Below, in pieces: positions 23,955 through 29,674 of a stretch of 29,674 nt of DNA (position 1 is the first letter of the stretch; each line of letters begins with the position of its first letter). The translations under genes and the position numbers were made by a program. The notes under the pieces are model-generated. The model ran no database searches. It had not been told where the DNA came from and saw nothing but the letters and a program-made list of their open reading frames with translations. Origin of the DNA: JBBDIO01 sp040880365 (GTDB taxonomy: Bacteria > Chloroflexota > Anaerolineae > Caldilineales > Caldilineaceae); assembly GCA_040880365.1 (NCBI GenBank), contig JBBDIO010000148.1, positions 1 to 29,674 on the forward strand. The letters run 5' to 3'.

Positions 23955-24992
23955 CTATTCTTCGCCCAGCAAGGCCCCGACGATGGTATCTATGTTGTGG
24001 CGCACCATGCCGATATAGGTGCCTTCGGGTGTGCCCGCTTCGCCCATGGCATCGGAGAAGATCTCGCCGCCGATGACCACTTCAAAGCCCTGGCTGCGCA
24101 CCGCAGCCTGCATGGCTTCCACATTGCGAATGGGCACAGAGGATTCGATGAAAATCGCGGGCACCTGACGTTCTACAATCAGGTCTGCCATTTCGCGCAC
24201 ATCGGCGGCGCCCGCCTCGGTGGCGGTGCTGATGCCCTGCAATCCCTGGACTTCAAAACCATAGGCTATGCCAAAGTAATGGAAGGCATCGTGCGCGGTT
24301 ACCAGTGTGCGCTGTGCGGGTGTCAGGCGTTCGGCCTGGCTCAACACATAGGCGTGCAGCTCTTCCAGCTCGGCCAGATAGGCGGCGGCGTTGGCGGTGT
24401 ATTCCTCGGCGTGGTCGGGGTCCTGGGCGATGTAGGTATCGCGGATGGCCTCGACGGCTGTCATCCACAGCGTGACATCGAACCACACATGGGGATCATA
24501 GGCGTCTTCATAGGCGGCCCAGGGCAAAAGCCGGGATTCGTCGATTTGTGCCGCGACGGCGACCACGGTCTTGTTTTCGCCCAGTTGTTCCAGTATATCC
24601 GCCATGTTGGCTTCGAGAAAAAGGCCGTTATAGAAAATAATATCGGCGTTGCGCAGGCGATCCACATCGCCTTCGCTGGCGGTGTAGAGATGGGGGTCGA
24701 TGCCCGGCCCCATGAGGGGGATAACCTGGGCATGTTCGCCGCCGATAATCTGTGCGGCGTCGGCGATCTGGGCAATGGTAGTGACCACTTGCAGGGGTGC
24801 TTCGCCGTTGGTGTCGTTGGTGTCGCCATTGCTGCCGGCAGCCTGCGAATTGCCGCCGCAGCCGGCAATCAGCAACACACCCAGCAGTACCAGCAGCGTC
24901 AACAGGGGGCGCAGGCTAGCCCCGCGCAAGTTCATGGATAACAGACGATGGTCTGCATGGTGGGTCAATTGATTCGAAAGTGTGTCGGACAT
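23955..24992 (-). CDS. Metal-binding lipoprotein of a Mn/Zn/Fe ABC importer (TroA/ZnuA family)
   Basis: A 345-residue cluster 9 (A-1) solute-binding protein. The lipobox LLIAGC places the lipidated Cys at 45. Candidate metal ligands are His101 (GIDPHLY), His168 (DPHVWFD), His234 (TAHDAFHYF) and Asp314 (FSDAMG). Three His plus one Asp resembles TroA more than PsaA/MntC, which have Glu at the third place. There is no His-rich loop as in many ZnuA proteins. The metal therefore stays open between Zn and Mn. A short Gly/Asn/Asp linker follows the Cys. ATG 24992 is used; ATG 24935 would give a shorter signal but lacks a ribosome site. It is the first gene of the operon. Confidence 0.92.
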   Translation of the reverse strand: MSDTLSNQLTHHADHRLLSMNLRGASLRPLLTLLVLLGVLLIAGCGGNSQAAGSNGDTNDTNGEAPLQVVTTIAQIADAAQIIGGEHAQVIPLMGPGIDPHLYTASEGDVDRLRNADIIFYNGLFLEANMADILEQLGENKTVVAVAAQIDESRLLPWAAYEDAYDPHVWFDVTLWMTAVEAIRDTYIAQDPDHAEEYTANAAAYLAELEELHAYVLSQAERLTPAQRTLVTAHDAFHYFGIAYGFEVQGLQGISTATEAGAADVREMADLIVERQVPAIFIESSVPIRNVEAMQAAVRSQGFEVVIGGEIFSDAMGEAGTPEGTYIGMVRHNIDTIVGALLGEE

Positions 24993-25032
24993 GGGTGTTT
25001 TTCTTTCCAGGTGTGAGTAACTGTTCGTTATT

Positions 25033-25048
25033 TTTAGTCATGGCTAAA
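25033..25048. promoter_or_regulatory. DtxR/MntR-like palindromic operator
   Basis: TTTAGTCATGGCTAAA is a near-perfect palindrome (one mismatched pair in eight). It lies just after the expected transcription start of the metal operon. TTTAG...CTAAA half-sites resemble those bound by DtxR-family metal repressors. Binding would block initiation when metal is plentiful. Family assignment is by resemblance only. Confidence 0.6.
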
Positions 25049-25059
25049 TTATTGAGATG

Positions 25060-25088
25060 ATAGTAGCATTGTTTTGTTTTTGTGTCAA
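25060..25088 (-). promoter_or_regulatory. Near-consensus sigma70 promoter of the metal importer operon
   Basis: On the minus strand TTGACA (plus positions 25083-25088) is a perfect -35 and TACTAT (25060-25065) a good -10, separated by 17 A-rich bases. Initiation is expected near 25053, which places the palindrome at 25033-25048 about 5-20 bases downstream. It is the best promoter match in the window. Confidence 0.8.
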
Positions 25089-25421
25089 CTAAAAAGTTTG
25101 ATTTGCATTGCCTGATTCGTCACTTATCTGCGGCGCGGAAAAGGGGCGCGGGGATGCTCTGCGCGGGTGATTTTGACTTTTATGCAGGTAAGGTTGGCCG
25201 GCGCGGGGAATGGGCGCTTTTCCGGTTCGGGCACAAAGCGGGTGGGCGGCTCGTATTGACGTATGGGGCAGGTCTTTGCTGTCGGCGTCCGTTTTGAAGA
25301 TGCCAAAACAAGCGTGATTCACACAGACAGATGTATACTACATGTGTGCTGTGATTTTACTGTGACGCGTTTAATTCTGGTGCGCTTATAAGTCCACTCA
25401 TTATCATCAGAAAATGCTTAT

Positions 25422-27146
25422 ATGTCCAAGGCTGTTTTTGTCTGTCTAAATGGAAATCGTCCGGCGGAGATGGTGGCTACCAAGGCTGCCACGCTTGCCC
25501 GGCAGATTGTCGCCTTGCAAACTACGCAGATCCCCACCTATATCACACCCCAGCCTGTACGCCTTCTCCAGCAGGGCGAAATTGTAGCCGGTGTATTGAA
25601 TCCTGTGGCGTCGGTGCAGGTGGCGCCGCGCGCACTGTGTCTGGGGCATCTGACCGCGGGCGCGCGGTGGGATGTGGTGGGCGCCGGACATCCCGATGGC
25701 AACTATGCTATTTTTCGGGCCGATGACGGCGCGGTCGAAGTGTTGAGCGATGTGGCAGGGACGCGCACGCTCTGGTATTACCAGGATAACGATATTTTCA
25801 TCGCGGCGACTTCACAGCGCGCCATTATCGCGCTGTTGGGCAGTTTCGAATTGAATGCGGCGGTGGTGCCGTGGATGTTGGCGACGGGGACGCTTGGTCC
25901 GGGCGACGGCTGGGATCGCCGCGTGCGCCGCTTGCCGCCCGATTCGATCCTGCGCCTGGATCGGCGCACCTGGCAGCTGGCCGTGCAGACCACGCCGGTC
26001 ACTTTTGCACCACCAACTGCCGGCGAGTCAACCGCGGACTACGCGGCACAACTGCGCCAGACGCTGGACAGCGACTTTCAGGCGCTGGATTTCAATTTTG
26101 ACCATTGGCGACTGTTGCTTTCGGGCGGCTACGACAGTCGCGCAATTCTCTATCTGTTGCCCGACCGCACCGGCTTGCGTACGCTCACCTGGGGGATGCA
26201 AGCGGCGCGCACCGAAAAGCTGACCGACGCCGAGATTGCCGTGCGGCTGGCGGCCCATTTTGACGTGCCCAACGAATATTTTGCGCTGGACCGCAGCGAT
26301 GTACCCGTGGCGACGGTGTTCGCGCGCTTTTTGCAGGCGGGCGAAGGGCGCATTGATCACATAGCCGGCTATATGGATGGCTTTCAGGTGTGGCAACGCT
26401 TGGCCGCGGCCCAGGTGCAAGGTGTGATCCGCGGCGATGAGGGTTTCGGCTGGGTGGCGGTTTCCACGCCGCTGGATGTGCGCTATCGGGTGGGCCTGCG
26501 TTTGTGGGAAGATTTAGCCAATGCAGAAAGTCTCGCCCATTTTGATCTGCCGCCACAGACCATGCCCGCCGCGCTGGCGCGAGGCACAGGCGAATCGCTG
26601 GCGACCTGGCGCGACCGGCTCTATCATGGATTTCGCATGCCGGTGGCGTTGGGCGCGCTCAATGATCTGAAATTTCCGTTTGTCGAGTTGAGCAATCCGC
26701 TGTTGTGTCGCAATACGCTCTATGCCGTGCGCACATTGCCCGATGCACTGCGCACGGATAAGGTGCTTTATGCACGCCTTGTGGATAGTATGGGGCCGCG
26801 CATTCCTATTGCCCGCCATGCCGCAGTGGCCGAAAGCGCCCATGTGTTAAAATCGCGGGCGGTGGTGGACTATCTGCGCGCCGAACTCTCTACCGCGGGC
26901 GATAACCAGGTTTTGCCAAAGGCGTTTATTGATTATACCCTTAGCCGGCTTGCGGTGCAGGAGCCGGGGCAGACCAAATTGCGTCAACGGTTGCGCGAAC
27001 ACGCCAAGCAGATTGTGCCGGGTTGGTTCAAGGATCTGGCCCAGAACACAGTTGCCAAACCCCAGATGGATTTCAATACGCTGGCGTTTCGCACGTATAT
27101 AATCTGTCGTATCTATAACATGATGAATGAGGTTGAACGACCATGA
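25422..27146 (+). CDS. Asparagine-synthase-like ATP-dependent enzyme without glutaminase Cys
   Basis: A 574-residue two-domain protein. Residues 1-215 follow the glutaminase fold of asparagine synthases (DGNYAIFRADDGAVEVLSD, TLWYYQDNDIFIAATSQRA), but the start is MSKAV instead of Met-Cys, so the nucleophile Cys2 is missing. Residues about 230-570 are the synthase domain with PP-loop LLSGGYDSR (232-240) and RGDEGFGW (Asp339, Glu340). It would form an acyl-adenylate and couple it to ammonia or another amine, without using glutamine itself. In glycan clusters related proteins amidate uronic acids; lasso-peptide cyclase is less likely because no precursor or protease is near. It overlaps the next glycosyltransferase by ATGA. 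Confidence 0.83.
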   Translation: MSKAVFVCLNGNRPAEMVATKAATLARQIVALQTTQIPTYITPQPVRLLQQGEIVAGVLNPVASVQVAPRALCLGHLTAGARWDVVGAGHPDGNYAIFRADDGAVEVLSDVAGTRTLWYYQDNDIFIAATSQRAIIALLGSFELNAAVVPWMLATGTLGPGDGWDRRVRRLPPDSILRLDRRTWQLAVQTTPVTFAPPTAGESTADYAAQLRQTLDSDFQALDFNFDHWRLLLSGGYDSRAILYLLPDRTGLRTLTWGMQAARTEKLTDAEIAVRLAAHFDVPNEYFALDRSDVPVATVFARFLQAGEGRIDHIAGYMDGFQVWQRLAAAQVQGVIRGDEGFGWVAVSTPLDVRYRVGLRLWEDLANAESLAHFDLPPQTMPAALARGTGESLATWRDRLYHGFRMPVALGALNDLKFPFVELSNPLLCRNTLYAVRTLPDALRTDKVLYARLVDSMGPRIPIARHAAVAESAHVLKSRAVVDYLRAELSTAGDNQVLPKAFIDYTLSRLAVQEPGQTKLRQRLREHAKQIVPGWFKDLAQNTVAKPQMDFNTLAFRTYIICRIYNMMNEVERP

Positions 27147-28438
27147 CCGGCGCGCACATGCAAAAAAAGCGGATTCTTTATATTCATGGGTATGCGGATT
27201 TATACGGGTCCAGTCGCTCGCTCATGCGTTTGTCGGGGAATCTGGGCGACGAATTTGAACCACTGGTCATCCTGGCACAGGATGGACCGCTGGTGCAGGA
27301 AATGCAGAAAGTCGGAATCCCTGTACAGGTGTGTCCGTGGCTGTTCAGCAATATTCTGGGCCGTCAAGCCTTTCATGGTTGGAATTTGCTGCGCTTCTGC
27401 CTTCTGTTTATTCCCAACATCATCCGACTGGCCCTTTTGTTTCGGCGCGAAAAAGCCGATCTCATTCACTCCAATGGCATTGTGCAGGTGACACCCGCTT
27501 TTGCCGCGGCACTGGTACGGGTGCCCCATATCTGGCATGTGCGCGAAACGCTGGATCAATATGCCAAGATGTGGTCGCAGTTTGCCGAGGCCGAAACTTC
27601 CCTGGTCTGGAAGGTGAGTACATTTTTTGCTTTGCGCCTGTGGCGACTGTTTGTGCGCATGATTTACTGGCTTTCGGACTATGTGGTGTGCGTCTCGGAT
27701 GCCGCGCTGGCGCCTTTTCGCATGTTGAATCTGGTAGAACATGCGGGCGTGGTGCATAACGGGCTGGAAATGGCCTTCTATCGGGATCCCGGCATCACGC
27801 CCATGTCTGTGCAAAAGTGGATGGCGGGCGACGACGAGGCTGGCTATCTGTTTGTGGGAACGGTGGGCGCGCTGCGTCCTTCCAAGGGCCAGCATGTATT
27901 GCTGACCGCCTTTGCCGAATTTCGACGTCGCCATCCCCATGTCCGGGTCAAGTGTCTTTTGGTGGGCGATGCCAAACCCGAAGCGCAAGCCTATGTGGAT
28001 AAATTGCACGAGATTATTCAGACCAGCGGCATTGCCGATGATGTGATTCTGGCCGGGCCTGTGCCCGATCCGCGTCCTGCCTTTGCCCGGTTGGATGTGT
28101 TTGTGTTGCCGTCGGTCCAGTCGGAACCATTTGGCACAGTGGTGTTGGAAGCGATGGCGACTGAGACACCCCTCATTGCCACGAATATTGGCGGTTCTGT
28201 GGAGCAGGTGGAAGAGGGCCTTTCGGGGTTGCTGGTGCCACCCGAAGATAGCCGGGCTTTGGCCGATGCATTGGAACGGCTGATTCTGGAGCCGGATTTG
28301 CGCACCCGGCTCGCGCAAAATGCATTGGAGCGGGTTAGCCGTTTGTTCACGATTGATGTGCATTTGCGTAACATGTTGGGCATCTATCGGCGCGTGCTGA
28401 AGCTGGATGGGAGCCAGCCTGCGCATGGCGATAGCTAG
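27143..28438 (+). CDS. Family 4 glycosyltransferase
   Basis: A 431-residue GT-B enzyme. The N-terminal domain starts KRILYIHGYADLYGSSRSLM, with DLIHSNGIVQ and IWHVRETLDQY, typical of family 4. The C-terminal domain shows FVGTVGALRPSKGQHVLL, a donor site with SEPFGTVVLEAMA (EX7E) and GLLVPPEDSRALADAL. A hydrophobic helix-rich stretch near 80-100 and 160-185 may attach it to the membrane. It likely elongates the lipid-linked glycan. ATG 27143 overlaps the previous stop as ATGA; ATG 27158 five codons... is closer to the domain start. The following gene begins inside its 3' end. Confidence 0.92.
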   Translation: MTGAHMQKKRILYIHGYADLYGSSRSLMRLSGNLGDEFEPLVILAQDGPLVQEMQKVGIPVQVCPWLFSNILGRQAFHGWNLLRFCLLFIPNIIRLALLFRREKADLIHSNGIVQVTPAFAAALVRVPHIWHVRETLDQYAKMWSQFAEAETSLVWKVSTFFALRLWRLFVRMIYWLSDYVVCVSDAALAPFRMLNLVEHAGVVHNGLEMAFYRDPGITPMSVQKWMAGDDEAGYLFVGTVGALRPSKGQHVLLTAFAEFRRRHPHVRVKCLLVGDAKPEAQAYVDKLHEIIQTSGIADDVILAGPVPDPRPAFARLDVFVLPSVQSEPFGTVVLEAMATETPLIATNIGGSVEQVEEGLSGLLVPPEDSRALADALERLILEPDLRTRLAQNALERVSRLFTIDVHLRNMLGIYRRVLKLDGSQPAHGDS

Positions 28439-29498
28439 CAAACCGCGCTCGCGGGTGCTGCGTTGGGTGCCGGTTGTGGCGACAATGCTGGCCCTGGCGT
28501 GGCTGGTATCACCGCTGGGGCAGGGTGTTTTGACGCGTAATCTAGCCTGGGTTACCTTATCGCGGACCATCTATGCCCAGGCGGAGAGCCAGAACAACCC
28601 GGACGTGACTGCCCTGGGCCAACGCGCCGCAGGACAATTCGCGGCTGTGATCCAGCGCGCACCTGCCGACACGCGTGCCTATTTGGGGTTGGGGCTTAGC
28701 CGGCTTTTGGCGGGCGATATGGCGCAGGCTCTGGATACCTGGCGCGCCGGCGGGGTGACGCCCGCGCTGGTGATGCCGGTGATCGATTCTTTGCAGCGCC
28801 GGGGCGACTGGGATCGGGTGTTCACGCTCTATGCGGCGCTTGCAGAGTTGGCGGCGGATGAGGATGTGCGCCTGCCGCACCAGATTGCCGCGGCGTGTTA
28901 TCAAAGTGGCTGGCATTTGTCCACGGCTGATGCCCTGGCAGATACCCTGGCAGATGCCCTACCCGCCAGCGCGCACGCCCTGTGTTCCGCGACGCTGGGC
29001 GATTCGCCCAACCTTGTGGTCAACGGCGATTTTGCCACGGGCGATCTCTATGGATGGACACGGCGACGCCAGCCGGGATTTAACTATGAAGTCGCGTCGA
29101 GTGTAGAACCCTCCAGCCGCACGGCTGACGAGAACGCAGATGCCACCGGACACGCAGCTCTGATCCGCGCCCAGGATCGGGGTGAATGGGGCGGTCTGTA
29201 TCAGAGCATTGAACTGCCGCCCGGCACACGGGTGCGAATGCGCGCCGCGTTCCGGATCGAAGTTGACCCCGACGCGCGTATGAGTGTCTATTTTCTGCAA
29301 TTGCGAAACTCTGGCCCAACGGAATCCTGGCAGCGCACGCGCGGTCCATTGGGCGCAACGCCGGAGTGGACGGAATATGAAGCCGAGTATGTAATCCCCC
29401 AGGAGCATCGGGGTCGTGTGCATGTCTATCCCGTATTTTTTCTGGGCAGTGGCAACGTCTGGTTCAAAGACGTGCACCTGGAGATTGTGGAGCCTTAA
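28425..29498 (+). CDS. Membrane-anchored TPR-like protein with carbohydrate-binding-like domain
   Basis: A 357-residue protein. One membrane helix (about 12-30) is followed by a helical region with TPR-like pattern (about 55-185; ALGQRAAGQFAAVIQRAPAD, AYLGLGLSRLLAGDMAQAL). A stretch LADALADTLADAL repeats a short unit. Residues about 195-357 are a beta-rich jelly-roll-like module beginning NLVVNGDFATGDLYGW and ending VWFKDVHLEIVEP, the usual layout of CBM4/9-like or related modules. It probably sits outside the membrane and binds glycan, perhaps aiding the ligase-like protein that follows. ATG 28425 overlaps the previous stop by 14 bases; ATG 28407 is possible. Exact function unknown. Confidence 0.75.
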   Translation: MAIASKPRSRVLRWVPVVATMLALAWLVSPLGQGVLTRNLAWVTLSRTIYAQAESQNNPDVTALGQRAAGQFAAVIQRAPADTRAYLGLGLSRLLAGDMAQALDTWRAGGVTPALVMPVIDSLQRRGDWDRVFTLYAALAELAADEDVRLPHQIAAACYQSGWHLSTADALADTLADALPASAHALCSATLGDSPNLVVNGDFATGDLYGWTRRRQPGFNYEVASSVEPSSRTADENADATGHAALIRAQDRGEWGGLYQSIELPPGTRVRMRAAFRIEVDPDARMSVYFLQLRNSGPTESWQRTRGPLGATPEWTEYEAEYVIPQEHRGRVHVYPVFFLGSGNVWFKDVHLEIVEP

Positions 29499-29513
29499 TA
29501 GTGAAGCCGACTT

Positions 29514-29674
29514 ATGCAACTTTCGCCTAGTATCCCAACCACCTACCCGACCGATTATCGCCGGTTAACCGTGCCTTTTTTCAACACTTCGCCCTTGTGG
29601 GATCTCAAGGCGCTATTCTATTTGCTGCCATTCTGGTGGATCTTTGGGCTGGAACAGTTTATCTGGCCGGTTGT
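29514..29674 (+). CDS. O-antigen ligase/polymerase-like membrane protein, 3' partial
   Basis: The frame from ATG 29514 stays open to the window end (53 codons). It reads a polar N-terminus (MQLSPSIPTTYPTDYRR), then a hydrophobic aromatic segment FYLLPFWWIFGLEQFIWPVV, as at the start of O-antigen ligase (Wzy/WaaL-type) proteins of this kind of organism. It begins 15 bases after the preceding gene in the same direction. The identification rests on this short segment and on context, since the cluster otherwise lacks a polymerase or ligase. Confidence 0.55.
   Translation, partial: MQLSPSIPTTYPTDYRRLTVPFFNTSPLWDLKALFYLLPFWWIFGLEQFIWPV

Larger units (their letters stand above)
24993..25421 (-). 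other. Divergent intergenic region between the metal operon and the second glycan half
   Basis: These 429 bases hold no supported gene; a 71-codon frame at 25082-25297 begins in the promoter and has no ribosome site. The left end contains the metal-operon promoter and operator. Near the right end TATACT (25334-25339) could be a -10 for the rightward gene, within an imperfect inverted repeat at about 25322-25353 (CACAG..ATGTA, TACAT..CTGTG), but no good -35 is seen. The last 60 bases before 25422 are AT-rich. Confidence 0.6.

Noticed and set aside
25082..25297. Small plus-strand frame of 71 codons in the divergent region
   Set aside because: It overlaps the -35 element of the metal operon, has no ribosome site and no recognisable pattern.
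25422..27146. Lasso-peptide cyclase
   Set aside because: No precursor peptide, leader protease or RRE protein is seen, and the next gene is a coupled glycosyltransferase.
1..29674. tRNA, rRNA, CRISPR arrays, insertion sequences, integrases or prophage genes
   Set aside because: None was recognised on either strand by reading; the glycan cluster shows no visible mobile-element ends.

Overview
The window (about 29.7 kb, GC-rich, no tRNA, rRNA, CRISPR array or insertion sequence seen) looks like part of a Chloroflexota (Anaerolineae-type) chromosome. This is inferred from the Thr/Pro-rich stalk proteins, the gene mix of corrinoid ECF transport with CbiR, and the dense ATGA-coupled operons. No taxonomic marker gene is present, so the placement is tentative.

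Region 1 (2-7911, + strand) is a corrinoid capture, import and remodelling operon. It holds a membrane-anchored surface protein (5' end cut by the window, apparent 1-base frameshift), ECF transporter S, T and fused A-A subunits, PduO-type adenosyltransferase, CobS, CbiR and CobU. The set can import a corrinoid, adenosylate it, cut off the lower ligand with CbiR, and rebuild the nucleotide loop with CobU and CobS. CobT, CobC and de novo corrin-ring genes are absent here.

Region 2 (7926-10275, - strand) converges on region 1. It has a PfkB/ribokinase-type sugar kinase coupled by ATGA to a sugar-binding lipoprotein whose signal peptide and mature domain lie in different frames. A good sigma70-like promoter with a palindrome in its spacer precedes the kinase. 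Region 3 (10276-13060) carries a membrane-anchored pentapeptide-repeat protein and a secreted glycoside-hydrolase-like protein, closed by a strong intrinsic terminator.

Region 4 (about 13094-20638 and 25422-29674, + strand) is a surface-glycan cluster in two halves. Its genes are a Wzx-type flippase, hexapeptide acetyltransferase, sulfotransferase, GT2, a broken and an intact TupA-like ATP-grasp ligase, a QueC-like PP-loop enzyme, GT4, an asparagine-synthase-like enzyme, a second GT4, a membrane/TPR/carbohydrate-binding protein and the start of an O-antigen-ligase-like membrane protein. Three different ATP-dependent amide- or nitrile-forming folds in one glycan locus suggest an amidated or aminoacylated acidic polysaccharide.

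Region 5 (20674-25088, - strand) is a Mn/Zn/Fe-type ABC importer operon set between the two glycan halves: a TroA-like lipoprotein, an ATPase and two permeases. Both permeases end in a fused winged-helix domain. The operon has a near-consensus promoter with a DtxR/MntR-like palindrome just after the expected start site, which recalls the chlamydial YtgCR permease-repressor fusion. A 14-bp intercistronic hairpin separates the binding protein from the rest.
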